Shown: one piece after another, positions 8,156 through 19,937 of the stretch
Layout of the letters: every line of letters begins with the position of its first letter
Position numbering within the stretch: the stretch's first letter is position 1
From: Pleurostoma richardsiae
Taxonomy: Eukaryota; Ascomycota; Sordariomycetes; Calosphaeriales; Pleurostomataceae
Reading direction: 5' to 3'
DNA: 64,000 nt
Assembly (NCBI GenBank): GCA_030052745.1
Contig: JANBVO010000043.1
Coordinates: forward strand, 124,001-188,000
Program-made: the position numbers and the translations under genes
Notes under the pieces: model-generated
What the model saw: only the letters and a program-made list of their open reading frames with translations
Told to the model about the DNA's origin: nothing
Databases searched by the model: none

Positions 8156-10527
8156 ATGGACGCCAGCTTCCTCTCCCAGCAGGTCAATAACATCATTGAC
8201 CAGCTACATGGCCTATTCGATGAGATTGGCGTCCCGACCCACGAGCGCGAGAACAGAGAGGCAGAGGTTAGTTCCCTTTGGGTGCCGACCTAGCTCCGGT
8301 TACTGACTCTACGCTGCACAGCTATTCGATGCTCTGTCGGAAGCCTTGAATGCCCATGTTCGCCATGTCGCCGAGGAAAAGCAAAGTCTCCTCGATGAAG
8401 CCCAAAAGATGATCACCGCCATTCGGCAGATGGAAGTGTCTCTTGACGGCACTAAGATGCGTCGTGACCACCAGGCCGAGGATGACGACCTCAAAATTAC
8501 ATATCCCCTGACGAGATGCTTGCAAGTCTTGAAGGAAAAACATATTCAGATCAACAGACTCCACAAGGAGAGGTTCGAGCAAGTGAAGAGTGCGTCTGCT
8601 CCAGCAACTACTTTTACCGTATATGAGGCCGAGCGTGATCCCTAACAGTGAAGCAGAGCTTGTTCAGGCGCTCGAGTCTTATTCATCCCATCTCGAGCCA
8701 ACCTTTGTGAAGATCGCTCTGCCGCCGACCGCGCCGAACCAGTCTATCCCCGCCAACTTTGATCTCTCACCTGCCTATGTCGACCAGCTCGATGACGAGT
8801 TCACCAGGGTTTACGAAGAGTATACCCGCCGGGTCACGACGGTCAAGGCGTTGTCAGAGAATATCATTCAGCTGTGGGCCGAGCTGGGCACTCCACAAGC
8901 ACAGACTGACGGCGCCATTGTCAAGTATTATCGCGACGCGCCAGAGCAGCTTGGCCTGCACGAAGAGGATCTTTCGCGATTGCGTGGCAAGAGGGACAAG
9001 CTTGCCGACGAGAAGAAGAACCGCGAGAAGCGGCTGAAAGACCTCAAAACTGCCGTTGAGGCATTGTGGGACAAGCTGGGGGTCGAGGAAAAGGAGCGTA
9101 AGGCGTTCCTCAACAGCAATAGGGGTTGTGGTGTGCGGCAGATCAACGAATTTCAGGATGAGCTGGCCCGACTCAATGAACTGAAGCGGCAGAACCTACA
9201 TCTGTTTGTCGAAGATGCTCGTTTCAAGCTGCAGGAACTCTGGGATGCGCTCTATCTCTCCGAGGACGAGATGCTAGAGTTCACGCCTGCCTTCTCAGAT
9301 GTCTATAGCGACGCTCTTCTCGAGGCCCACGAGCGAGAGATTGCAAGGCTGGAGGCACTGAGAGAGCAGCGAGCTCCGACCTTAGCGCTGGTGGACAAAC
9401 ACAAGAGCCTAATTCGGGAACGCGACGAGCTCGCCGCGTCCAGCCAGGATGCGTCGCGTCTGATGCTGAAGGGACAGAAAGGAGAACGACGCGATCCAGG
9501 AAAGCTTCTCAGAGAAGAGAAGATGCGGAAGAGGATCGCCAAGGAGCTGCCCAAGGTCACCGTTGAGCTGCGCAAGATGTTGGAGAAATGGGAGGACGAG
9601 TATGGCAGACCTTTCCTGATCCATGGTGAGAGATATCTGGACGCGATCGAGGCCGGCGACAGACCTGCGCCTGGACCCAGGTCGAAAACGCCTGCCGGGC
9701 CTCCACCGTCGGCAACGAAGGGCGCCAGATCCGCGCCACCGAGTCGGGCGAACAGCGCCGCCAAACCCGGCTTGGCATCACGGGCTGGTGCGAAGACACC
9801 GACAGCAACATCGCACGGACCCAAGAAGATGCAAAACCCTCATCCGACAGTAGCCAACACCAAGGGCAGCCCGTCCCGGATCCCGGCCCGTGTTCCGCTA
9901 TCGAATCTCAAGCACGGGAACAATTCTCCAGAGCGTCCACGACCCGAGTCGAGGATGGACGGCGGTGTCTTGAGACCTGGCCCACCGCTGATGCGGGCAC
10001 CACCGCCGAAAATGAGGGACCTGGTGCCTGTCCCAGAGCTCGAGACGCCAGTTAACCACTATCGTTCTGCTGGTCTGGGATCCAGCATCGTCAGACAAGT
10101 CGAGCCGGAAGACGTTTATGACGACAGACCGCTCTCGCGACACGAGTACAGCCGGCCCACCTCGCGTGACTACCACGCGTCCATGCGCCAGAACGAGCGC
10201 TTCCCTCAGATGACATACCCGCAGGCTCCTCCACCGGCCAGACAGACGTCAGGCACTTCGACCACAGTCTCGGGGTCTGAGAACTGGGAGACGTACGACG
10301 ACAACTCCGAGCCAGAGGTGGATGCCTCGGACACGTACTACGCCAAAGTGCGCGCCGCGAGAGGGAAGCGGCTCAGTCCGGAAACGGGATATTCTCGACA
10401 TCAGGTCAGCCAGGCCAAGCGCATACGGGGCATTCCTCCGCAGTCTCACGCAGGGAATGTGATGGTCGATAACGAGGGGAACCGGATCATCTCAGGGAGC
10501 GACTGGACGGACGAGGATGCGTTCTAG
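8156..10527 (+). CDS. ase1: Ase1/PRC1/MAP65 microtubule-bundling protein, 749 aa
   Basis: Exons are 8156-8266, 8322-8589 and 8657-10527. The second acceptor is the AG at 8655-8656, which restores the frame; the AG 8 bases earlier does not. Residues about 1-440 are almost entirely heptad-rich coiled coil with the spectrin-like MAP65 region, including a conserved stretch reading LWDALYLSEDEMLEF. The C-terminal 300 residues are Pro/Ser/Arg-rich and disordered, as expected for the microtubule-binding and Cdk-regulated tail. The family cross-links antiparallel microtubules at the anaphase spindle midzone and supports spindle elongation and cytokinesis. Length is normal for filamentous fungi. Confidence 0.93.
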
Positions 10528-11608
10528 CTTCTGAGCGCTTTGATTTTGGGATATTGCTGGGATCGTCATGGATACGATTCTGCCGATGACTTCTACTGGC
10601 TCTGGGAATGCCGGCTTCAGCTTCCATTCTTTGTATTTGATTATCGCATAAGCCGGGGAGGGCGGCCTGGGCGTTCTGTCTCAAGGACAGCCGCGGGCTG
10701 ATGCCTCCCTGGCCAAGTTTTGAGCTACCAGGACCTCTCGAGAATGGGGGGCATTCTGAAGTCCGGATTGTTTGGGGAAAGGGGGGGAGCAAAGGGAGGC
10801 TGTCGGGTGCAGGGACACTCGGGCTGCGCGAATATTCTGGAGTCATGGAGCGGCGTTTCCAGGAATTGGGAACGTTGGGCTGGTTAGGTGTTGCTGCTGC
10901 TGCTGTTTAGATGTCCGTGATACATGCGAATCTCAGGATCGATCCTCTTTGCTTTGCATATTCCTCTCTCTCCCTGCCTGTGACTCCCTGAGCAACCCTT
11001 GGACCCCTTGGCTGCCTCCCTGCTCAACTACCTGTAGAAGCCACCTAGATACCTATGAATGGAGTATCTAAGCAACGAATGACATGTCATGCGCTTACTA
11101 GGTACGTCAAGGTACTCCGCTCCCTGGTCTACACCTACGGAGTACCTATAGCAGATAGTGTGCGGATGGTACGGTTGCTTAGCATGACAGCCCCCTATTT
11201 TCAGTGGGTTGGCGTGGGCCGCCTCTTCCGAAGCCGTGGTGACAGCCGCGGACTAAACACGCCGGCCAGCGGACCAATCCCCTTCACCTCAGCCCTACCA
11301 GCAGCACCAACGGCCTCCGGTGCCAGTCAGGTACCTACGACCCTGCCTGCTTGCCCACCTGCATCACTGTGTCATCCATCTCTCCCTCGATGCCTGAGAG
11401 AGCAAGTTGAAGGGCACAAATCAGGTTGGCTGGCCTGGAATGATGATTACACCTTAGGCTTGTTTACAGCTGTGTCAACCTGCACAGACAGCCTGCGTAT
11501 AGGCCACTGCAATGAGTGTCGCCTGGTGCCTCCTCCCGCTCTGAAACCACGCCGCCCGAGCAAGCCGCATGCGTCCTGCAGCCTCCCGCTTGACACGACG
11601 CCCGCCTC
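10528..11608. other. Intergenic region upstream of irs4
   Basis: Contains the ase1 3' UTR, a GCTGCTGCTGCTG microsatellite near 10890-10905, and GGTACGTCAAGGTACTCC and CTACGGAGTACC motifs near 11101-11146. No gene is recognised. The irs4 promoter lies at the right. Confidence 0.5.
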
Positions 11609-13678
11609 ATGAACCCCCAACGGACCCCGAACAATCGCGGTCACCTGCAACCCATCGCCCTGAATACGAACGCAAACACAAACCATGACCTGTCGCCGCA
11701 GGCTGCTGCCCTGAGAGGCGCATCCCTCGCGTTTCAGAACCACAGCCCGAAGCCGCCGTCCAGCCCGTCGCCCGCACCGTCCACGCCCCGCAACAACGGC
11801 GCTCTCGTCGCCGCCTCCGCTGCGTCCCGCGAGAAAAGCCGGTCCAGAGGCCCAGCCGGCCTGCAGCGGGCGGACAGCACAGGCAGCAGGAGGGCCGGCA
11901 CACAAGGCGGGATAAGCAGGCACACGACAGGCGGGAGCCTGCAGAGCCCCCAGGGGCCGGACCATGCCGCAGTCAGCCAGCGGCTGTCCCAGTTCCTGAG
12001 CTCCCCCGCGTCCGCGGCCGGCAGCAGCCCGTACCTCCTACCACCGCCTGGTGGGAGGCTCGGGGCCGATGTGAAGAGGAGCCCGAGCTTCATCGCTGCG
12101 ACGCTGGCCGCGAGCCGGAGTGCTAGTCGCAGCCCGAGCCCGAGTCCGAGTCCCCTCCCACAGAGCACGGCGACCTCGCCCTACGGGGCCGGTAACGGCA
12201 GGCAGCTCGGGGCGATGGAGAGGAGGCGGATGAGCGTCGGGGCGAACAGCGCCGGGTCGTCCGGGACGAGCCTGGACCTGCCGGATACGAGCTCCCTCGC
12301 ACCCACCACGTCTCTGATCTCCATGTTCGAGGATAGGAAGGGAGGGGATGGCGGCCCGGTGAAGAAGGCTGACGCGAGCCCGGGCCGGCGGCTCGATATG
12401 CGTCCTAAGCTGCGGCCGCCGACTCCCCCGCGGGATTTGAGTCCCAGGAGGGACCAGACAGACCTGGAGCCGAAGAAAGCGGCACCGAAGCCGAAGCCCA
12501 AGCCCAAGCCTAAACCTGCGGCGGAAGTAAGAGAATCACAAGCAACTCCTGCACCTCAGGCCGTGATCCCAGCTGTGGCAGAAGTGGTTCCTCCCAACCC
12601 AAGAAGGCTCGAAGAGAAGCCGAAGTTGCGCCCGCCGACTCCTCCGCCGGCCCGGAATACTACCCCGTTAAGCCAATTGCGGTCCCAGACAGCGGCAGGG
12701 GACATCACCAAGACGTCGGGAGTTACGCGACTACCACCGCGGTCGCCCGGACCCGAAGGGCAGGTCCCTCCTCAGGATCTCGATAGTACCCCAAAGCAGC
12801 GGATCTCCTCATCACGACTTGCGAGATCTGTCTCGAATTCCTCCTCCGACAGCTTCGTATCTGCGTCTTCCAATCCATCGCTTCAGCCATCCTCACCCAC
12901 TCCAGAAGAGCGCGATTTACGGTCACGAGCGCCCTCACAACCGCCCAAGCCCAAGCCAAAAACCCGAAGACCCGCCTCTGTCCGTAAGAACACCACCGGA
13001 TCCCCCACCCGTCCCGTCGTACGCCGGAACCTGACCGGCTCATCAACGGCTTCCCTACCCCTTGACTCACTCACCAGCGCCATCATGGCCGGCTCGCTAG
13101 CCTCCGCCCGCCACGTGCCCGCCTCACATACGCCTCCTCCGCCGCCGCCGAGTCGGCACCCTACCCGGCGCACCGGCATGCCCCAAACCCTGCGGCAGCC
13201 CCCGTCGCTGTCCGACGAAGAGGCCGCCGCGCGGCACCACCACCATCACCACCACCACCCGCACCCCAAGGCCCTCATCATCGGCGGCAAGAAGCACGCG
13301 CACCACGAGGGGGCGCGGCACCGCTGGCGCGAGTCGGTGACGGAGCGCGAGCGCCGGCGGTACGAGGCCGTGTGGGCCAGCAACCGGGGCCTGTTCCTGC
13401 CGGACGCGGACGCGGACTACGTGGCCAACGTGGTGGTGCGGGACATCTGGTCGCGCAGCCGGCTGCCCGCGGACGAGCTGGCGGAGGTGTGGGACCTGGT
13501 GGACCGCGAGGGCCGGGGGGTGCTGAGCAAGCAGGAGTTCGTGGTGGGCACGTGGCTGATCGACCAGCGGCTCAGGGGCAGGAAGATCCCGACGCGGGTG
13601 ACGGACAGCGTTTGGGAGAGCGTCAGGGGGGTGAGGGTCAGGGCCCCGGTGGGCAAGGGGAAGGCGAAGGGGAAGTGA
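11609..13678 (+). CDS. irs4: EH-domain protein Irs4/Tax4-like, 689 aa
   Basis: An intronless frame from ATG 11609 to TGA 13676-13678. Residues 1-560 are low-complexity Ser/Pro/Arg with two KLRPPTPP-type proline motifs, a Lys-Pro repeat (about residue 292-302) and a His run near residue 545. The C-terminal 110 residues form an EH domain, with [31 protein letters not shown] and an EF-hand-like [14 protein letters not shown] loop. In yeast, Irs4 and Tax4 bind the Inp51 phosphoinositide phosphatase through NPF motifs and affect PtdIns(4,5)P2, cell-wall integrity and rDNA silencing. The disordered N-terminus is longer than the domain, as in other filamentous-fungal members. Confidence 0.88.
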   Translation: MNPQRTPNNRGHLQPIALNTNANTNHDLSPQAAALRGASLAFQNHSPKPPSSPSPAPSTPRNNGALVAASAASREKSRSRGPAGLQRADSTGSRRAGTQGGISRHTTGGSLQSPQGPDHAAVSQRLSQFLSSPASAAGSSPYLLPPPGGRLGADVKRSPSFIAATLAASRSASRSPSPSPSPLPQSTATSPYGAGNGRQLGAMERRRMSVGANSAGSSGTSLDLPDTSSLAPTTSLISMFEDRKGGDGGPVKKADASPGRRLDMRPKLRPPTPPRDLSPRRDQTDLEPKKAAPKPKPKPKPKPAAEVRESQATPAPQAVIPAVAEVVPPNPRRLEEKPKLRPPTPPPARNTTPLSQLRSQTAAGDITKTSGVTRLPPRSPGPEGQVPPQDLDSTPKQRISSSRLARSVSNSSSDSFVSASSNPSLQPSSPTPEERDLRSRAPSQPPKPKPKTRRPASVRKNTTGSPTRPVVRRNLTGSSTASLPLDSLTSAIMAGSLASARHVPASHTPPPPPPSRHPTRRTGMPQTLRQPPSLSDEEAAARHHHHHHHHPHPKALIIGGKKHAHHEGARHRWRESVTERERRRYEAVWASNRGLFLPDADADYVANVVVRDIWSRSRLPADELAEVWDLVDREGRGVLSKQEFVVGTWLIDQRLRGRKIPTRVTDSVWESVRGVRVRAPVGKGKAKGK

Positions 13679-14108
13679 GCGGATGAATGGCTGCTTGGCT
13701 ATGATTGGTTTTGTCGTGTAGTAATGATACCCCTGGTGGCTTGTGTGGTTGATTCGAGCTCGTGTCGACAAGTGCTTAGGCGCTGCCCATCTCCTCCGCT
13801 CCAGAAATATAGACCGTCTGGTTTTCGAGGATCTGACTGCGGTGCTTGTCGCCTTTGGAGGCTGCCCGCCGTCTGGGTCGTACTCGCACGAGGCATGTCT
13901 TGGTGTTACGCACCGAGTCGAGCAAGGAAGAGAGCTTGATTATCTCGTTTAAGCTGCTTGCATGATTGAAAATGACTATTTACACCACATGGCAGAGCAA
14001 GCCACCGTTGTCTAGTACGAGGCGCAAGCTCTCTTTCCCCTTGATGGAGGGAGGCTCCTTTCGCTCCCTACAGCAGCCCCTGAGTACCGTACCCTCCAGG
14101 GACACCAT
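13679..14108. other. Convergent intergenic region
   Basis: This lies between the irs4 and GH30 3' ends. No coding or RNA feature is recognised. Confidence 0.5.
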
Positions 14109-15913
14109 TCACAAGCATTGCGAGTAGTAATCATTCAAGCTCTTGCAGGTATACCCGCTCGCGCAGTTGGTACATCCACTGTAGCCGATACCGCCGCACT
14201 GCGCCCACTGAGCCGCCGCGCAGCCCCCCGTTGATGCCGTCGTCGTCGTCACGATGTCGATCACGCTTGTCGTCCCGATGATGGAAGTCGTGGTCACTGT
14301 CGACAGCGTGGACGGGGCTCCTGCCGCGGATGAGCTGCTGCCGCCGCTGCTGCCGCCGCTGTCGCCGCTGGTCAGCCGGACTGTGACGACGGAGTGCGCA
14401 GGCAGCGACACGGTGACGGCGCCGCCGGAGAGTGTCGCGCCGGTGGACGCTACAGAGTGCGAGTTGTCCGTGAGCCAGGCCTCGGCGACCGCGGGCGCGA
14501 AGTCCCCGCTGAAGGAGATCATGGCAGACTGAGCCGAGCCCCCGGAGTTGGTGAACACCGCGACGACGGAACCGTCCGTGTTCCTGAAGGCGCCGATGGC
14601 GACGCTCGATATGCTGCCGGAGGTGGCGAGGCGGACGGCACCTGCGTAGGCTTTGTCAGCTCTTTGCACCAGACCGCGTCAGGGACTCAGAAAGTGCGGA
14701 TCTCGCTGCTGACCTGGGCGGATGAACCTGCTCCACATGGCGAACGCCCACAGCCGGCCGGAGGGCGTGGCGGTCTCGCCGTCGAGCACGGCGACGAGGT
14801 AGCTGGACGCCTGGCCCTGGTTGATCTCGGTGCCCTGCCAGTAGATGTACGCCGAGAGGTTGGCGCTCAGGATGCCCGTGGCGATCTTGCCTGCCCAGGT
14901 CATGCCCTCGCAGAGGCCGCCGCTACTGTACCATGTCGTGCACCACTGGCTGTTTAGGTCGGCGGCCTCGGTCTGCCAGCTGCGGGTTTCTCGTCAGTAC
15001 AAAGCTCTCTCTGATCAATGCCTTGAGACCCCATGAACCGGCGGAGGGGCAGGGACGAAGGCACATACACGGTGAGCTTCGTGTTCATGACTGAGTTCGG
15101 ATCTCCGGAGTACATGTGGCTGGTCATGACACTCAGATACTTCTCCATACCGGCCGACACCAGCGCACTGCCTATCTTGAGGGCGTTGGGCCACCCCATC
15201 GCATCACAACAGGTCATCTTGATATCTCCGAGGCCGGCCGCCTGCAGTGCGTCGTGCAGCGTGGGGATGAAGGAGGTCGCCTCCTGGGCATTGTTGACGT
15301 TGATGAGCATGGAGGAGTACCCGACCGAGTAGTCCGGCTCGTTCAGGAAGCCCAGGTGCGTGACGTTGATGCCCGCCTGCGCGTAGTACCTGACGTACTG
15401 CACCAGCAGGTCCGCGTACGCCGCGCGCCAGTCGCCCGAGGCGCACGAGTGGCCGGTCGTGCCGCACAGGTACCCGCCGTTGCTCTGGTCGCCGTTGGTC
15501 TTCATGAAGCCCGGCGCGCTCCACGCGTCCGCGTAGATGGTCTGCACGCCGTACGACGCCGCCTGCCTGCTGAACCAGACCTGCCCGGAGTCGTCGCCGT
15601 CCCAGCTGTAGGCCGGGGTGCCGCCGGGGCTGCCGGGGCTGGTGGGCAGGATGCTGTCGCCGCTGCCGCCGGATCCGATGCGGTTGCGGATGATGGTGAG
15701 GCCGGCGCCAGTGCTCGTGTTGAAGAGGTAGTCGAGGCCCTGCTTCTGGGGACCCGCGGCGAGGTTCTGGAACTCCTTGGCGCGCCCGAACGCCTGGGAG
15801 ACGCCGAAGCCGTCGATATGCTGCAGGGTCGAGCCGACGTTGACGGTGATGGCGGTTTGGGCCGCTGCCAGGCCCAGCTGAACGACGCAGAGCAGTTTGC
15901 TCAGAGAAGGCAT
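14109..15913 (-). CDS. GH30 (subfamily 7-like) endoxylanase/glucuronoxylanase with CBM1, 547 aa
   Basis: Minus-strand exons are 15913-15069, 14979-14714 and 14641-14109, all in one frame. A signal peptide (residues 1-18) is followed by a GH30 barrel starting with the conserved [13 protein letters not shown] segment. The probable acid/base is Glu192 in FLNEPDYS. The probable nucleophile is Glu286 in WQTEAADL, which exists only after the first intron is removed. A beta-sandwich, a Ser/Gly/Thr linker and a C-terminal fungal CBM1 of about 36 residues ([14 protein letters not shown] start) follow. The GFGVSQAF start resembles GH30_7 xylanases of Trichoderma and Talaromyces, some of which also carry CBM1. 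They cut glucuronoxylan outside the cell during plant-wall breakdown. GH30_3 beta-1,6-glucanase is the alternative. Confidence 0.9.
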
Positions 15914-17143
15914 GTTGGTCTAGCGTTCCACCTGCTTCTTTACGGATGTCCGTTCTGCAACAATCTTGCCTTAGTTGTGGGCGCAGCGAATGCACTTGGC
16001 CAAAGGGCCATTGCCCCTATATAGGAAGACATATCAGATGCTGGGTCCCCTCTCTCGTGATGGCAACGGTTATATTCGCCGTCTTGGCGACCAAAGGAGG
16101 AGAGACAGTGAAAGCTCCCACGCCTCCGCGGTGGCGGTCAGGTCACATAGAGGAGCTGGATGGCAGCTGAACCCCGAGTTCGACTGTTGCGGTTGCATTC
16201 CTATAGCGTCATCCATATTAGGCAAAATTCGCGAGACCTGAGGAAGTGCCTTGGGGTAGCAGGGTCGGATGGTCATTGACTATGTTGCTCCGAGTTTCCT
16301 AAAAGGGGTCTGTCTGATGAGGAGACTCGGAATATTTACGACGCGAAAACTCCGTGATATTTGCGGGCAAGCCTATCATGACGCAAGACGAAGCAATACG
16401 CTGGGTAGCATTCAAAAGCTTGCATTGGAAACTAAAAGTATTTATGGTATGCCTGTAACTGATATGCAAGCTCCGGGAATCGGTGCCATACAGATAGGCA
16501 AGGTCACGCTTTGGGATACAGCAGGGGTTCCTTCACATGGTGCACCCGCAGGAGTGAGAATATCATGCCCATAGAAAGAGTATACCTAGTTGGAGAGAAG
16601 GAGAGCATACTGCAGGAAAGCAAGGAGAGAGCGGTTCGAGATATGTTTGCTGCTCGAGCTGAGATGGCATCAGAGTTGCTCGGAGACAGTCTGTCATGCA
16701 ATATTTAATGCGATTTCGTTACATCGAGACGAGTAGTTATGGAGCATCAAGTATCATCACAACCCAAGGCTTCCCCCCAAGTTGTGGCTCTCGGTTTGCG
16801 GCCGTCTTGTTGGGTCGGAAACTTCATCAGAGTCGCTGCAATAGCACCCTGAACACCAAAGAACAGGAACAGCGCTGCTAATGTAATAGAAACAGACGTA
16901 GAACCTCCAGCCTCTTCCGTCCAAGCTAGTATTACTGGAGATGTTGAATCTATACCCAGACTGGTATGCAAGACCGTTCAACAGCAATCCTTCGAATCCA
17001 TCAGCCTTTCCCGACCATAATGAGCCCGGACAACTCCTGAAGAGAAATAGAGACAGAAAAGAGAATCAAAATAACATATGAAGGAAGAAAACATTTAAAG
17101 AACTGAGGAAACAGCCGGAGGAACGGGATAAGGAAGACAAAAC
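15914..17143. other. Intergenic region upstream of GH30 gene
   Basis: Contains the GH30 promoter (minus direction). About 16270-17040 is less GC-rich and has short frames on both strands, one with a hydrophobic C-terminal stretch (16747-16971, minus), but no start-to-stop gene model holds. Confidence 0.4.
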
Positions 17144-17150
17144 AAAAAAA
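17144..17150 (-). terminator. RNA polymerase III terminator of tRNA-iMet
   Basis: A run of seven A on the plus strand, read as T7 on the minus strand, lies 14-21 nt after the tRNA 3' end. Confidence 0.85.
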
Positions 17151-17164
17151 GGAAGATCTTCTTC

Positions 17165-17258
17165 TAGCCGCGCCAGGTTTCGATCCTGGGACTTCGGGGT
17201 TTGCAATGAGATATATGAGATATATGAGCCCCGCACGCTTCCACTACGTCACGCGGCT
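17165..17258 (-). tRNA. tRNA-iMet(CAU): Initiator tRNA-Met (CAU) with a 22-nt intron
   Basis: Read on the minus strand, the acceptor stem AGCCGCG/CGCGGCT gives the A1:U72 pair typical of eukaryotic initiators. The anticodon stem CGGGG/CCCCG encloses the loop CTCATAA with anticodon CAT. The T-arm is CCAGG-ATCGAAA-CCTGG, with A54 instead of T54, the initiator hallmark. Discriminator A is complementary to 17165. A 22-nt AT-rich insert follows A37, the canonical position for tRNA introns. Removing it leaves 72 nt. The D-arm is ACG...CGT. Its T-arm B-box reads GGATCGAAACC. Confidence 0.93.
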
Positions 17259-18207
17259 TTGATTTATTGTTGAGGACAGGCGTCGTATTGAGACTGTTGT
17301 GGACAGGGAGTGTGTGGACGGGCCGAGGTGTTGGCACTGATGCTGTCGCGATGACTCACGGAATGGTGAAAACTTCGTGAAAGTTCTCCACCCAGAGACG
17401 GGTCTCCTCCACAAGAGCCGACAGGGCCGGGCCGTAATTAGAGCACAGAGCCGCCTAAAGGCTGCACGGAAGGGGCCGAGTTCAATTCTGGACGTGGAGG
17501 GACGGAGTGTCACAAGAGCCATAGCAGATGGAAAAGTGCGGGACGAAACAGTCTTGTGAAGCTATAGAGCAGGAGAAACATACGAGAAGAACCGTCTAGG
17601 GAGAGGATTGTCCTTCAGGAGGAAGGGCAACAGGAGAATGGGGAGGGCTGCCGAAAAGGATAGGTGTGGTAATCTACCATTCTACGACAGCCTTCGATAC
17701 GGATAGGCAACACTGCCATTAACTTGCAGACCTGAGAAGCTAACAAGGAACACGGACGGAGCTGGAGAGTTTCGTATCACAGAGACTGCATTGGATTGTC
17801 TCCAGCAAATATCTAGACTCCAGGCGTGTCGTCCACTGCTCATCCTGGACCAACAAAACCACATCCTCCTTCCAGAAACAGCCAAGACAACTCGCAGAAC
17901 GGCGAAGAAAATCAAGGAAAGACAAAACCGATAGCCGATCCATCTTCTGTATGGTCGACACACCGACCGAAACGCCATGCTCATGTTGTGGTATCAGGCC
18001 AAAATAGTTCGACAAGACAGCTTTTGCAGAAAGCCAAGGGCTTAGCTCCAGAAAGGAGCTTTTATAGGGACAAGGGAAGAGTGACTGTATGTTCGTGAAC
18101 CGTCCAGGCAGGCGGAAAAGAGGCGACATGTGAAGGTGATTAGAAGTGGTTATAAAGGTACAGGTGAAAGCTGGTAGAAGAGAATCAAGTTGAGGGTGCA
18201 CGACATG
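17259..18207. other. Intergenic region
   Basis: Lies between the tRNA and the 3' end of the erf4-like gene. Composition is near 50% GC. I see no gene, repeat or RNA structure that I can support. Confidence 0.45.
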
Positions 18208-19937
18208 TCATACCGCAACAGCCTCGAGTGGTTCAGCAGGCTCGATGGGCACACCGGCCCTCGATGCGCCTGGCGTACTCTGTGCCGGGAGGATCTCGGG
18301 ATCGGAGATCTGGATATCAAGCTGCATCAAAGTCAGTCAAGGCTTGAATGTATACAGCAGAGATGCAGGCATTCACTATGACTTACGGTCATATAGGCTG
18401 TCCGCCTCAAGGGGACAATCTTTGGAGGGATGACGCCTTCTTCCGAGCCCAAGGTCTTCTCCATCTCCGCGTTCCACCGCTCGATCCACTTCTCCAGGTT
18501 GCTCAGCCGTGACTTGGTGCCTGTCAGGCCCAGGTCCTCCCACAGCCAGCCCGTAAGAACGCCGAGGACGCCATCCAGGATGTTCCGCCACGCGTACGGC
18601 TTGAACGCGGGCAGCAGCTCCGAGTTGACCTTGTCGATGACACGGCGGAACTCCTGCTCGGACAGCCCCGCCGGGTCGAGGATCTCGGGGTACATGTTGG
18701 AGAAGGCGGGCGCGAGGTCGCCCTCGGCGAGCCAGTCGCGGCGCACACGGATGACACGCGTGTTGACGTACTCGGGCGAGTCGAGCGGCACATGCGGGTT
18801 GAGATGAGGATAGCACGGGTGCTGGGGCCCCCACTCCTCGTCGCCGGCCTGCTGTTGGTCCGGGTCGCCCATGATGGACGAGTTGCTCGACGAGATGGCG
18901 GAGCCGATGCCGTCCGGCATGGAGGCGGTCGAGTGCCGCGGCGGCATCACGTCCGGGCCGCGCTCCAGGTCCTTCGAGTAGCCCCGGCCGGCGGCCTCCT
19001 CTTCGTTGTCGGTGGACGTCATGATGGCTTTGCCTTTGCCCTTGTCTATGTTGGATGGCTTCCTGGGACTGATCTTGCGGTCCTCGCGTATGAGGCCGAA
19101 GGACGCAACCCTCGGGTGGGTGATGCTCTGGCCCCTCTTCCTGAGGCCGGTTATCCGTGGACGAAGATCCTCCTCCTCCTCCTCTTCCCTATGCGGCGGC
19201 GGCGGTTTCCTGACGGTTGACGGTCCTGCCTCCGGTTCGCCGGTGGGAGACGGGCTCGCTGTGACGCTGCGACGCTTCTCGTCGTAGGAGTGGCGGACAG
19301 ACCTCGGGAGGCTGACGCGGTCGCCTCCACCACTTCGCTCGACCTGAAGGCTCGCCCTGGTCGCGCCCGACCGATTCTGTCGCTGCTCGGGGAGGGTGAG
19401 GAGAGGGTAGTCGCCGGTTCCGGTGCTGGTCGGGTCGGCGGGATCGGCGGATGCGTCGAGGGCGGGATGGGAGAGCGGGATTGCAGGCGGGGGCGGAGTC
19501 GATGGGCGTCGACGTCGAGCGGCCGGTACTCGGGGTGTGGAGTTTGTGGGATTCCACAGGCGAGCCGCAGAGAGCCGGCGGAGCGGTCGCTGGAGCGAGT
19601 TGGATGCGCGGTTGCGGAAGGGCGACTGCAGGATGTTGCCCTGCGGCGCGTAGCCCCTTCGCGGGAAATTGGCCCCGGCGGCGGCGGCGGCTGCGGTGGT
19701 TCGATCTGGGCGTGGGCGGATTGAAGAGTGGGCGGCTGCTACTGGGGCAGGTGGATTCGGTATCGTGTCGGTCGGATAAGGTGGCTGTTGGGAGATGGAG
19801 ATGATGCGTGGATTGCCTGACGCATCTGCACCGGCATCCGGATGCTCCTGATGAGTGGGACGGGGTGCTGCTAGGGCGGAAAGTTCGATGGGTTCCGAAG
19901 GCCTTGCTGGCTCGCCGTGGGAAGCCGTGGGAAGTAA
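18208..19937 (-). CDS. erf4: Erf4/Golgin A7-like Ras palmitoylation subunit (5' end unresolved)
   Basis: The last exon is 18321-18208 and the preceding exon is 18387 up to about 19937, joined by a GTAAGT...CAG intron in phase 0. The ERF4 domain lies near the C-terminus: it opens with a VRVDWLA-like stretch (RVIRVRRDWLAEGDLAPAFS) and runs into a VIDKVNSELLPAF segment, then NILDGVLGVLTGWLWEDLG, an amphipathic membrane-binding helix. The family partners the DHHC enzyme Erf2 to palmitoylate Ras at the ER/Golgi. The frame stays open without any ATG from 19022 to 19937, where an AG acceptor follows a TAG in frame. The reading there (RIISISQQPPYP, then GTGDYPLLTLPEQR) looks like the usual disordered N-terminus. 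A short first exon further upstream is therefore expected. ATG 19022 would give a truncated but domain-complete protein of about 265 aa. Confidence 0.82.

Noticed and set aside
15116-16024. A 302-codon frame antisense to the GH30 gene
   Set aside because: It begins without ATG and is an Ala/Val/Arg-rich shadow of the GC-rich GH30 coding strand.
16747-16971. A minus-strand frame with a hydrophobic C-terminal segment
   Set aside because: No start codon with a sensible upstream exon could be found, and the frame is only about 75 codons long.
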